Origin: JBKHXF01 sp046566145
GTDB lineage: Bacteria; Actinomycetota; Nitriliruptoria; Nitriliruptorales; Nitriliruptoraceae
Reading direction: 5' to 3'
Length of the DNA stretch: 57,021 nucleotides
NCBI GenBank assembly: GCA_046566145.1
Contig: JBKHXF010000016.1
Coordinates: 1 to 57,021 of the forward strand
Positions 8,790-16,610 of this stretch are shown here, piece by piece. Made by a program: the position numbers and the translations under genes. Below the pieces are notes generated by a model that was not told where the DNA came from, searched no databases, and saw only the letters and a program-made list of their open reading frames with translations. Each line of letters starts with the position of its first letter. Within the stretch, counting starts at the first letter, position 1.

Positions 8790-11561
8790 TCAGCCGCCGC
8801 TGCCGCCACCGCTGCCGCGACCGTTGTTGCCCGTGTCCTCCGTCGGCTGCGGCTCCGGCTCCGCCGTGGGACTGGGCGGCGGGGACTCCTTCGGCGGCGG
8901 CTTCGGCTTCTCCTTCGGCGGCGCCGGCGTCGGGCTGGGCTCGACGAGCGCCTCGTCGAAGCGCGCGACGTCGAGCACGACGACCCGCTCGTCGGTCGGT
9001 CCGTACGTGGTGCCGGGGGCCGGGCTCTGGCGGACGACCTTGCCGTCGTCCTGCTGGACGGCGCTCGGGGTCTCGTTGACCTCGACCACGTAGCCGAGCC
9101 CCTCGAGCAGTTCGACCGCGTCGGCGAGGACGAACCCGGTGACGTCCGGGACGTCGGGCTCCTCGCCCGTCCCGTCGGAGATGAACACGATCACGGCCTG
9201 CCCGGCGGGGAGCGTGGTGCCCGGCTCCGGGTCCTGGGCCACGTACGAGCCGGCCGGGCGCCAGTCCGGGACCTCCTCGACGAAGAGGCGCAGCTTGGCC
9301 TCCTCGACGATCTCCTCCATCTCGGCGATCGACGCGGCCATCGACAGGTCGGGCACGGTGGCCTGCGGGAGCGGACCCGGGCGCGTGAAGCCCTCCGGGT
9401 CGAAGCGCTGGACCACCACGTCCATGTAGTCCTTCCACATGGGCGCGGGGATCGTCCCGCCGAAGACGCGGCGGTGGTACTCGCCGGCGATGGTGGTGTC
9501 GGCCAGGAAGCGGGTCTCGACGCAGGCGCGGGTGTTGCGCTCGGTGTCCACCGCGAAGCAGAGGGCGTCGTCGGCGGCGCACCGGTCGGGGTTCACGGCG
9601 CAGTCGTAGGTGACCGTGCCGTTCGGGTACCCGACCCACGCGGCCGTCGCCATCTGCTTGATGAAGCCGACGAACCACGCGTCGCGGTAGTCCTGCGTGG
9701 TGCCGGTCTTGCCACGGGTCGCCCAGCGGCCGAGGTTGGCCATCGGCGCGGTGCCCCCGGAGGTGACCGGCCCCTCCATGATGTCGACCACGCGGTCGAC
9801 CACGGTCGGGTCGACGGCCTGCTCGCACTCGGGGGTGTGCTCGTAGACGAGGTTGCCCTGTCGGTCCTCGATGCGGCTCACCGCGTAGGGCTGGCAGTAG
9901 GTGCCCCGCGCGGCGAGGGTCGCGTACGCGGCGGCCATCTCGAGCGGGAAGACCTCCTCCGCGCCGAGGGCGAGCGTGCAGACCTCCTCGAGCTCGGAGC
10001 GCCACACGCCGAGCCGCTTCGCGGTGTCGACGACCTTGGCGGGCCCGAGCTCGCTGATGAGCTGCGCGTGGAAGACGTTCGAGGAGGCCTTGATGCCGGT
10101 GTACATGTCGGCGAACTTCGGCGACGCGCCGGAGTTCGTCGGCATCCACGGCTCCTGCGCCGAGCACTGCGCCGGCCCCTCGATCAGCTGGCCGTCGGTC
10201 GTGTCGGCGGACCAGCCGGGCGGGAAGCCGGCCTCCAGGGCCGCGGTGATGAGGATCGGCTTGAAGGACGAGCCGGGCTGCCGGCCGGACCGCGTCGAGC
10301 CGACGTCCGAGGGGACCAGGGGGTTGAACTTGGTCTTGTCGCACAGCAAGCGGCCGGCGTCGTCCACGCCGATCGGCTCGTCGCACTCACCGTAGGCCTG
10401 GGGGCCCAGCGCCATGGTGGTCACGGCGCCGTCGCCGGGGACCACGCTGACGATGCCACCGAGCGGCTCGCGGGCGAGCTCCTCCGCCGGCTCGCCCTCG
10501 TACGACAGGTGCTCGGCGATGGAGGCCTCCGCGGCCGCCTGCAGCTCCGGGTCGAGGGTCGTGGTGATGCGCAGCCCGCCCTGGAAGACGCGGGTGATGC
10601 GCTCGTCCTTCGAGTCGCCGAGCGAGTCGAGCAGGTCCTCGGGGATGCCGATGGCCGCCGCGGCACCCTCGTCGTAGAGCATGCGGGTGACCCAGTCGAC
10701 CCACAGCCCCTCGGACGACTCCTCGGGTGCCGACGGCTCGAGCGCCAGCGGCTCCGACTTCGCCCGGTCGGCCTGCTCGCGGGTCACGAACCCGTTGGCC
10801 GCCATCTGGTCGAGGACGATGTCGCGGCGTTGGACCGCGGCGGTCTGGTCGGCCAGCGGGTTGTTCCCCTCCGGCAGCCGGATGAGGCCGGCGAGCATGG
10901 CCGCGTCGGACAGCGAGAGCTCGGAGACGTCCTTCGAGAAGTACCGCTCGGCGGCCTTGCCGACGCCGTACACGCCGTTGCCGAAGTAGACGCGGTTGAG
11001 GTAGCCCTCGAGGATCTCGTCCTTCGAGAGGCGCTTCTCGAGCTCGATGGCCCAGAGCGCCTCCCGGATCTTGCGGTCGTAGGACTGGTCGCTGCGGACC
11101 TCGGCGTCGATGTAGACGTTCTTGACGTACTGCTGGGTGATCGTCGACCCGCCCTGGGTGATGCCGCCGGCGCGGAGGTTGCGCAGCGCCGCCCGGCCGA
11201 TGGCCGAGATGTTGACCCCGTTGTGCTCGTAGAACGAGGCGTCCTCGGTCGCGATGACCGCGTCGCGCATGACCTGCGGGATCGAGTCGAGCGGGACGGG
11301 GATGCGGGACTCGGCGAGGTTGATCTCGGCGATGACGGAGCCGTCGGCCGCGTAGATGAAGGAGTTCTCGATCGGCGGCTCGGCGCTCGGCAGCGGAGGG
11401 ACGGAGAAGACGTCGCGCTGGACCGAGTCGACGGCGTCGGTCAGCGCCAGCGCGCCGGGCAGGAACAGCGTCCCGACCAGGGCGCCGGTCAGGGCGATGA
11501 CGGCGCCCATGAGCGCGAGGCGGCCGGCGACGGAGCCGAGCCGGGAGACGAAGGCGCTCAC
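8790..11561 (-). CDS. ponA2: Class A penicillin-binding protein with PASTA domains (PonA2-like)
   Basis: Bifunctional peptidoglycan synthase of 923 residues. It has a short cytoplasmic N-terminus, one membrane helix (about 15-42) and a GT51 transglycosylase domain with catalytic E106 (ATEDASFYEH) and GGSTITQQ. The transpeptidase domain has SSFK (nucleophile S431), SSN (493-495) and KTGTT (618-622). Two PASTA domains (about 735-796 and 802-866) precede a proline/acidic tail ending in glycine. Cysteine clusters inside the transpeptidase domain (393/407 and 654-680) suggest disulfides. GTG 11561 is chosen because AGGAGGT lies 6 nt upstream. Divergent from a whiB gene, as ponA2 and whiB4 are in mycobacteria. 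Confidence 0.94.
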   Translation of the reverse strand: MSAFVSRLGSVAGRLALMGAVIALTGALVGTLFLPGALALTDAVDSVQRDVFSVPPLPSAEPPIENSFIYAADGSVIAEINLAESRIPVPLDSIPQVMRDAVIATEDASFYEHNGVNISAIGRAALRNLRAGGITQGGSTITQQYVKNVYIDAEVRSDQSYDRKIREALWAIELEKRLSKDEILEGYLNRVYFGNGVYGVGKAAERYFSKDVSELSLSDAAMLAGLIRLPEGNNPLADQTAAVQRRDIVLDQMAANGFVTREQADRAKSEPLALEPSAPEESSEGLWVDWVTRMLYDEGAAAAIGIPEDLLDSLGDSKDERITRVFQGGLRITTTLDPELQAAAEASIAEHLSYEGEPAEELAREPLGGIVSVVPGDGAVTTMALGPQAYGECDEPIGVDDAGRLLCDKTKFNPLVPSDVGSTRSGRQPGSSFKPILITAALEAGFPPGWSADTTDGQLIEGPAQCSAQEPWMPTNSGASPKFADMYTGIKASSNVFHAQLISELGPAKVVDTAKRLGVWRSELEEVCTLALGAEEVFPLEMAAAYATLAARGTYCQPYAVSRIEDRQGNLVYEHTPECEQAVDPTVVDRVVDIMEGPVTSGGTAPMANLGRWATRGKTGTTQDYRDAWFVGFIKQMATAAWVGYPNGTVTYDCAVNPDRCAADDALCFAVDTERNTRACVETRFLADTTIAGEYHRRVFGGTIPAPMWKDYMDVVVQRFDPEGFTRPGPLPQATVPDLSMAASIAEMEEIVEEAKLRLFVEEVPDWRPAGSYVAQDPEPGTTLPAGQAVIVFISDGTGEEPDVPDVTGFVLADAVELLEGLGYVVEVNETPSAVQQDDGKVVRQSPAPGTTYGPTDERVVVLDVARFDEALVEPSPTPAPPKEKPKPPPKESPPPSPTAEPEPQPTEDTGNNGRGSGGGSGG

Positions 11562-11905
11562 CGACGACCTCCTGCGTGCGATGCGGGGCGGTGGGCGTTG
11601 CGATGGCGGCCGCCGAGGTTCGGGGCGGCCGCCGAGGGGTGGCCGTGGAGGGTACCGGTGGCCCCGCCGGCGCACCGCAGCGCACCTGGCCGTCCTGTCG
11701 GCGGGGTGCTGGCACGGGGGCACGGCCGGCCGAACGGACGTCCGGACCGCGGACGTGACTAGTCCCCGTCAACGTCCGAAGACGGCCCACGCGGGCCATC
11801 GAACGCGGTCGGGCGGCTGCGTACCGTGACGGAGCGTCGAGGGGCGACCCCTCCCCGCTGCGTGACGGGCGCGGCGGCGGGGCACTGACCGGAGGTGGGA
11901 ACCAG
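11562..11905 (+). promoter_or_regulatory. Divergent control region between ponA2-like PBP and whiB
   Basis: 344 nt with no convincing gene. It must hold promoters for both divergent genes. Towards whiB there is a TACCGT box (11822-11827), a plausible -10, giving a leader of roughly 70 nt before the GGAGGT ribosome site (11891-11896). The 8-bp palindrome GACTAGTC (11757-11764) lies mid-region; CTAG is rare in this DNA and the same octamer recurs at 7293-7300. No binding protein can be named. Confidence 0.45.
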
Positions 11906-12142
11906 ATGTTCGAGACCGACTGGGCCGAGCAGGCGCGCTGCCGAGGCCTCGATCCGGAGCAGTTCTTCGTCCGCGGGGCGGCCAACGCCCGGCAGGCGGT
12001 CAAGGTCTGTGCCCGCTGCACGGTGCGGGACGAGTGCCTCCAGTACGCCCTCGACCAGGACATCGACTTCGGGGTCTGGGGCGGCCTGACCGAGCGGCAG
12101 CGCCGGGCCCACCAGCGGCGCCTCGTGGCGGAGGCGTCCTAG
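11906..12142 (+). CDS. WhiB-family Fe-S regulator (WhiB4/WblA-like)
   Basis: 78-residue transcription factor with four cluster-binding cysteines C12, C35, C38 and C44 (C-X22-C-X2-C-X5-C), the GVWGG turn (56-60) and a basic C-terminus (RQRRAHQRR). WhiB proteins bind a [4Fe-4S] cluster and partner with the primary sigma factor. ATG 11906 has GGAGGT 9 nt upstream. The position, divergent from a PonA2-like PBP and next to two ArsA-type ATPases, matches whiB4 of mycobacteria and wblA of Streptomyces. That suggests redox or developmental control; the subfamily is inferred from context. A hairpin terminator follows 21 nt after the stop. Confidence 0.93.
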   Translation: MFETDWAEQARCRGLDPEQFFVRGAANARQAVKVCARCTVRDECLQYALDQDIDFGVWGGLTERQRRAHQRRLVAEAS

Positions 12143-12163
12143 GAGCCGGATGGAGACCCCTCC

Positions 12164-12197
12164 CACGCGCGCCCCCGCCCCGGTGGCGGCGCGCGTG
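12164..12197 (+). terminator. Hairpin terminator after whiB
   Basis: A 10-bp stem CACGCGCGCC/GGCGCGCGTG continues after a 3-nt bulge with GCC/GGC around a 5-nt loop, starting 21 nt past the whiB stop. The downstream sequence TGTGTGG has few Ts. It probably separates whiB from the following secreted-protein gene. Confidence 0.6.
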
Positions 12198-12284
12198 TGT
12201 GGCCGGCCGGGGCCGCGCGCCGTCAGGACGGTCAAGGTCGTGGCGACGGCGGTCGATGTCAGGGGCCGACGAGACGAGGTCGCG

Positions 12285-13124
12285 ATGGCAGCCGTGGCGG
12301 GCCCGCGTGTGGCGCGGACGAGGGCGACCTGGCTCGCCGCGCTGGTCGCGCTGGCGGCCCTGCTCGTGCCCGCGCCGGCGGCCGTCGCGCAGCCGGCCGG
12401 CGAGCTGGTGCTGACCTCCGCGTCCCTGCCGGCACTGCTGCCCGGGCAGCGCGCCTGGCTCTCGCCGACGTGGCGCGCCACGACCGACGTCTGCGGCGTA
12501 CGCGCCACCGCGACCATCGCGGGGACGCCGACCGCCTACCCGACCAACACCGTCGACCACGCGTCGTTCTACCGGTACGACCACCTCGCCGCCGGCGGGT
12601 CGGACTTCATCTCCTTCGACACGACGATGCCGGCTGCCGCGACCTCGGCGCAGACGCTGACCGTGACGATCGAGTTCCGCCAGGCGCCGCCGGGGCTGCT
12701 GAAGAACGGCAGGGCCGGGGCGCTGGGGGACAAGTGCCGCGGTCCCGCGCGCAGCCAGACGTTCACCGTGCCGGTGGGTGTCGCTGCGCCCCGGGGCGGC
12801 GACGTCGTGGTCCACACGACCTCCCTCGCCGCGACGGCCGGGCAGGCGACCTGGCAGGAGGTGGCCGTGACCGCGAACGTGCCGGGCTTCACCGGTGCCG
12901 CGCTCACGGTCGAGGCGCCCGCCCTGACCGCCGTCACCTACCCGCGCGACGCCGAGTCGTCGGCGCCGGCCTCGGGGCCAGACCTGCGCGTCGGGACGCG
13001 GGAGACCTTCGGGGTGCGCCTCGACGCCACCGCGACCGCTGCCGGCAGCTACCCGGCTCGGGTCGTCGTGTCCGGCGCCGGCGGTCGGCGCGTGACCCTG
13101 GACGTGACCGTGGTGGTCCGCTGA
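12285..13124 (+). CDS. Secreted protein of unknown function
   Basis: About 279 residues from ATG 12285 (GAGG about 6 nt upstream); an in-frame ATG at 12150 would add a long arginine-rich stretch unlikely to be translated. The N-terminus is a clear signal peptide (RVARTRATWLAALVALAALL...AVAQ). The mature part is rich in Thr, Ala and Val, with alternating hydrophobic beta-like strands, one cysteine pair (near VCGVRA and KCRGP) and a C-terminal segment resembling bacterial Ig-like/NEW3-type domains (TVEAP...GSYPARVVVSG). Its stop overlaps the start of the next small lipoprotein gene by 1 nt. No family is recognised with confidence. Confidence 0.65.
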   Translation: MAAVAGPRVARTRATWLAALVALAALLVPAPAAVAQPAGELVLTSASLPALLPGQRAWLSPTWRATTDVCGVRATATIAGTPTAYPTNTVDHASFYRYDHLAAGGSDFISFDTTMPAAATSAQTLTVTIEFRQAPPGLLKNGRAGALGDKCRGPARSQTFTVPVGVAAPRGGDVVVHTTSLAATAGQATWQEVAVTANVPGFTGAALTVEAPALTAVTYPRDAESSAPASGPDLRVGTRETFGVRLDATATAAGSYPARVVVSGAGGRRVTLDVTVVVR

Positions 13125-13441
13125 TGCGACGTTCCACCGCGCGTGCGCTGCGGCGCGTCGCCGTCCACGCTGCCGCGCTCCTGCTCACCACCGCGTGCGG
13201 CGGGGGCGGCACGGCCTCCGGCCCGGAGCGCGAGGCCTACGTCGAGCTGATGGCCACGCGGCTGTGCGACGCCCGGACCACCGCGTACGCGTCCGAGGAG
13301 GCGCTGGCCGCCGCCTACGCCGAGGCCGCCGAGGCCTCGGGGCTCGACGCCGCGACCCTGAAGCACTTCGACGACGCGATCGCCTCCGACGAGGCCCTCA
13401 ACGCCGAGGTGACCGCCGCCACCGAGGCCCGCTGCGGCTGA
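13124..13441 (+). CDS. Small putative lipoprotein
   Basis: 105 residues. It begins with a positively charged n-region, a hydrophobic stretch and LLLTTACGGGG, an approximate lipobox with the cysteine near residue 26; the -3 residue is Thr, so lipidation is probable rather than certain. The mature part is a short Ala/Glu-rich helical domain with two further cysteines (RLCDAR and the C-terminal ARCG) that may pair. The ATG overlaps the previous stop (TGATG), so the two are coupled and probably act together at the cell surface. Function unknown. Confidence 0.65.
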   Translation: MRRSTARALRRVAVHAAALLLTTACGGGGTASGPEREAYVELMATRLCDARTTAYASEEALAAAYAEAAEASGLDAATLKHFDDAIASDEALNAEVTAATEARCG

Positions 13442-13457
13442 CCTCGGTGCGGCTGCC

Positions 13458-14180
13458 CTACAGGTAGCCGACCGAGTCGGGGTACTGCTGCTGCTCGGCC
13501 GGGTCCGGTGGGCGCGTCTGCTTCTGCGTGTCCTCGTCGGCGTCGACGAACGGCCGGCCACCGAAGCGCTGCTCGATGACGTCGTCGAAGTGCGCGGCCG
13601 TCGACGCCACCGCCATCAGGGCCGCCTGCAGCTCCGGGCCGTCCAGCGTCGTGCCGAGGAGCGTGTGGCGCAGCCACACGGCCCGGGAGTCGGCGTCGTA
13701 GGAGAACGACCCGAACCCGAGCTGGTGGTTGGTGGTGAGCAGGAACCCGGCCAGCGGGGGGGTCAGCTCGACGTCGACGTTGGTGATCGACAGCACGCCG
13801 ACCTGCGGCCCGATCGGGGTCGCGCCGACCGTGACGAACACCCGGGCGTCCTCGTGGGTGAAGGTGTAGTTGCCGTACGGGTCGACCTCGTACCCGCCGA
13901 GCATCGCCCGCAGCAGGTCGCCGACGTGGGTGCGCAGGTCGTCGGGGTCGAGGAACACGCCGGTGCGCTTCGGCGGTCGCGGCGGCTGCGGCCGGCCCTG
14001 CCCGTCGAGGGTCGCGAGCGCGACCTGGGCGACGTCCTCGGTGGTCCCGTCCTCCGGCGACCCGGCGGCGCCGGCGGCGTGCTCCGGCTCGGCGGGCTGC
14101 TCCCCGGTCGGGTCCGCCGGCTGGTCCTCCGGCTGCTCCCCGGTCTGCTCCCCGGTCTGCTCGGTCGGCTGGTCGCTCAC
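13458..14180 (-). CDS. YbjN-domain protein (putative peptide-binding chaperone fold)
   Basis: 240 residues. The first ~65 are low-complexity, rich in Glu, Gln, Pro and Asp (repeats such as TGEQTGEQPEDQ). The rest fits the YbjN/T3SS-chaperone-like fold (FTHEDARVFVTVG, LLTTNHQLGFGSFSYD). The GTG start overlaps the upstream ArsA-type ATPase stop by 4 nt (GTGA), so it is the third gene of an ArsA-ArsA-YbjN operon. YbjN proteins often accompany actinobacterial envelope or redox genes; the molecular role is unknown. Confidence 0.75.
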   Translation of the reverse strand: MSDQPTEQTGEQTGEQPEDQPADPTGEQPAEPEHAAGAAGSPEDGTTEDVAQVALATLDGQGRPQPPRPPKRTGVFLDPDDLRTHVGDLLRAMLGGYEVDPYGNYTFTHEDARVFVTVGATPIGPQVGVLSITNVDVELTPPLAGFLLTTNHQLGFGSFSYDADSRAVWLRHTLLGTTLDGPELQAALMAVASTAAHFDDVIEQRFGGRPFVDADEDTQKQTRPPDPAEQQQYPDSVGYL

Positions 14181-15322
14181 GTGGTGCTCCCGGTCGTGAG
14201 GGCGTCGGCGATGGTGGAGAGGCCGTCGAGGTCGTGCACGTCGGAGCGCAGCAGCGGCACCTCGACCAGCGCCGGCGGCGTGCGGCCGAACAGCGCGGCC
14301 TGGACGTCGGCGCGCTCCCGCTCCCCGAGGTTCTCGACGTCGGCGAGCAGCCGCAGCGCGCCGGCCGCGGCCCGGTCGTCGTCGTCGCCGTCGGCGAGCT
14401 TCTCGGCGGCGTGGTGCAGGTCGGCGGCGGTCGGGGCGGCCGACAGGTCGGGGTGGATCCGGTTGACGACCACGCCGCCGGCGTGCAGCCCCTCCTGCGC
14501 GAGCCGGTCGAGGAAGAACCGGGCCTCGCGCAGCGGCGGGGGCTGCGGCGAGGTCACCACCACGAAGCGCGAGTCCGGGTCGGAGAGGAGCGCGAGCACC
14601 TGCTCGGCGCGCTCCTTGAACCCGTCGTACATCCCCTCGAAGTTGCGGAAGAAGTCGGCAAGGTCCTCGAGCAGCTCCATGCCGGTGACCTTGCCGGCGA
14701 TCCTCATGAACGCGGTCGCACCGGCGTTCACGGCGCGCAGGTAGCCCTTGCCGGTCGCCATCGCGGGCTTGAGCAGCAGGTTGAGCAGCTTGCCGTCGAG
14801 GAACGACGTCATCCGCTTCGGCGCGTCGAGGAAGTCGAGCGCGCTGCGCGTCGGCGGGGTGTCGACGATGAGCAGGTCCCACTCCCCGGAGGCGTGCAGC
14901 TCCTGCAGCTTCTCCATCGCCATGTACTCCTGCGTGCCCGAGAGGGTCGACGACAGGGTCCGGTAGATGCGGTTGTCCTTGATGGCCGCCGCCCGCTCGG
15001 GCGACGCCGCGTGCGTGTCGATCAGCGAGTCGAAGGTCGACTGCATGTCGAGCATCATCGCCCAGAGCTCGCCGTCGGCCCCCGGGACCTCGACCTGCTG
15101 CGGCTCGGACGCGAGCGCGTCGAGGCCCATCGCCTGCGCGAGGCGCCGGGCCGGGTCGATGGTCATGACCAGCGTGCGGCGGCCGGCGCGGGCACCGGCG
15201 AGGCCGAGCGCCGCGGCCGTGGTGGTCTTGCCGACGCCGCCGGCGCCGGTGGTGACCAGCACCTGCGCCTCGGCGACGGCGCGGTCGAGCCGGTGGGTCC
15301 GGGCGGTGTCGAGATCGCTCAC
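14177..15322 (-). CDS. ArsA/Get3-family ATPase, second copy
   Basis: 381 residues. Deviant Walker A TTGAGGVGKTTTAAALGLAG near residue 22, switch region TIDPARRLAQAMG, and VDTPPTRSALDFLDAP near residue 150, which is the switch II motif of ArsA/Get3-type ATPases. In actinobacteria two such proteins are encoded together (Rv3679-Rv3680; SCO3577-SCO3578) beside whiB4/wblA and are thought to act as a pair. The motifs argue for an ATP-driven conformational switch rather than proven arsenite export, and there is no ars gene nearby. GTG start with 4-nt overlap with the upstream ATPase. Confidence 0.9.
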   Translation of the reverse strand: MSDLDTARTHRLDRAVAEAQVLVTTGAGGVGKTTTAAALGLAGARAGRRTLVMTIDPARRLAQAMGLDALASEPQQVEVPGADGELWAMMLDMQSTFDSLIDTHAASPERAAAIKDNRIYRTLSSTLSGTQEYMAMEKLQELHASGEWDLLIVDTPPTRSALDFLDAPKRMTSFLDGKLLNLLLKPAMATGKGYLRAVNAGATAFMRIAGKVTGMELLEDLADFFRNFEGMYDGFKERAEQVLALLSDPDSRFVVVTSPQPPPLREARFFLDRLAQEGLHAGGVVVNRIHPDLSAAPTAADLHHAAEKLADGDDDDRAAAGALRLLADVENLGERERADVQAALFGRTPPALVEVPLLRSDVHDLDGLSTIADALTTGSTT

Positions 15323-16419
15323 GCGCGGCCCTCCCCGCGTGCGGCCACGCCGGGCAGGTCGGTGAGGGGCCAGCCGGGGATGCTGCGGGCCCGCGGGCCG
15401 GGCTCGCCGACCTGGACGGCGAGCACGTCCGACAGCGTCCGCAGGTCGTCCTCGTCGAAGGTCGCGCCGGTGAGCTGCGGCAGGTCGAGCACGGGCAGGC
15501 CGGTGCGTGCCACGAGGTCGCCGCGCAGGTCGGCCTGCAGGGCGAGGCGCTCGCGGTGGGCGGCCACGAGGTCGACGCCGAGAGCCGCGGTGTCGGCGGG
15601 CAGCGTCAGCCCGGCGCCGGCGGCGACGTCGACGAGCCCGTCGGTGCCGAGCGACGCGACCCGCTCCGCGCCGTCGGCCCCGACGCGGGGCAGCTCGACC
15701 TGGTTGGCGATGACGGGGGCGACGTCGATGCCGGCCCCGTGCAGCATCGCCACGCCCTCGACGGTCTCCTGGACCGGCATCTCCTCGAGGAGCGACACGA
15801 CGAAGGCGCGGGTGCGTGCCGGGTTCTGCAGCATCTCGCGGATCTGGGCGGCCTGGCGCTTGATCTGGCCGACCCGGACGATCTCGGTGACGCCCTCGGG
15901 CGCCTGCAGGAACGGCACGATCCGGCCGGTGGGTGGCGCGTCGACGACGATGAGGTCGTAGAGGCGTCGGCCGTCCTCGCGCCGGCGGGCCTCGATCTCG
16001 TAGATCTTCCCGACCAGCAGCAGGTCGCGCAGCCCCGGGGCCGCCGCGGTGACGAAGTCGATCGCGTTCGACCGCTCCATGAACCACTGCACACGCTTCA
16101 GCCCGTAGAACAGCTCGAGGTACTCGTACACCGCGTCCGCCGGGTCGATGGCGGCCCCCCAGAGGCCCGGCCGGAACTCGCGCTCGGTGTAGTCCCACGG
16201 CTGCGTGCCGAAGGTGCGGCTGAACCCCTGGCGGCCCTCGACCTCCACCAGCAGGGTGGAGCGTCCGGAGGCCGCCCCGGCGAGCGCCAGGGTCGCGGCG
16301 ACGGTGGTCTTGCCGACCCCGCCCTTGCCGGTGACGATCGCGATGCGCGACGACAAGAGCTCGTCCCACCCGTCCGGGGGAGCGGGTGCGGTGGGGGCGG
16401 CGGGGCGGCGTGGGCTCAT
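15319..16419 (-). CDS. ArsA/Get3-family ATPase, first copy
   Basis: 366 residues with Walker A TGKGGVGKTTVAATLALAG near residue 30, the segment VEVEGRQGFSRTFG in the switch I region, and VDAPPTGRIVPFLQAPEGV as switch II. It is the partner of the downstream ArsA-like gene, overlapping it by 4 nt. ATG 16419 is preferred: the longer in-frame alternative at 16515 adds an arginine-rich tail and there is no ribosome site, so translation may be leaderless. It is divergent from the NfeD gene and close to two whiB genes, matching the Rv3679/Rv3680 locus. Confidence 0.9.
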   Translation of the reverse strand: MSPRRPAAPTAPAPPDGWDELLSSRIAIVTGKGGVGKTTVAATLALAGAASGRSTLLVEVEGRQGFSRTFGTQPWDYTEREFRPGLWGAAIDPADAVYEYLELFYGLKRVQWFMERSNAIDFVTAAAPGLRDLLLVGKIYEIEARRREDGRRLYDLIVVDAPPTGRIVPFLQAPEGVTEIVRVGQIKRQAAQIREMLQNPARTRAFVVSLLEEMPVQETVEGVAMLHGAGIDVAPVIANQVELPRVGADGAERVASLGTDGLVDVAAGAGLTLPADTAALGVDLVAAHRERLALQADLRGDLVARTGLPVLDLPQLTGATFDEDDLRTLSDVLAVQVGEPGPRARSIPGWPLTDLPGVAARGEGRA

Positions 16420-16596
16420 CGGTGCGGCAGCGTAGGCCGCCGGCGCCGCCGACCGGACCCCGTCGACCACCCGTCCGTCCGGGCTCCGGCGTCGGGCCGG
16501 CCGGCGCGTCGGCAACGCCCGCGGGACGTGCGGGGACGCGTGGATGGGTCGCGCGCGTCGCCCGGGCGCGGGCTCGGGGGGCGTGGGGGGCGGGGG

Positions 16597-16602
16597 TACC
16601 CT
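16597..16602 (+). promoter_or_regulatory. -10 box of nfeD-like gene (leaderless start)
   Basis: TACCCT ends 8 nt before ATG 16611, and no ribosome-binding sequence lies between them. A -10 this close to the start codon predicts a leaderless transcript. Confidence 0.5.
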
Positions 16603-16610
16603 CCGCGCCC

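Noticed and set aside
8409..11762. 1,117-codon open frame on the plus strand across the PBP gene
   Set aside because: It is antisense to a PBP with all catalytic motifs intact; its composition (Arg, Gly, Asp, Val) is typical of shadow frames in high-GC DNA.
12150..12284. Longer N-terminus for the secreted protein after whiB
   Set aside because: The extension is arginine-rich, covers the whiB terminator and would bury the signal peptide.
14177..16419. Arsenite efflux operon
   Set aside because: The two ATPases are ArsA-like, but there is no arsB, arsD or arsR nearby and the neighbourhood is the whiB4-associated pair of unknown substrate.
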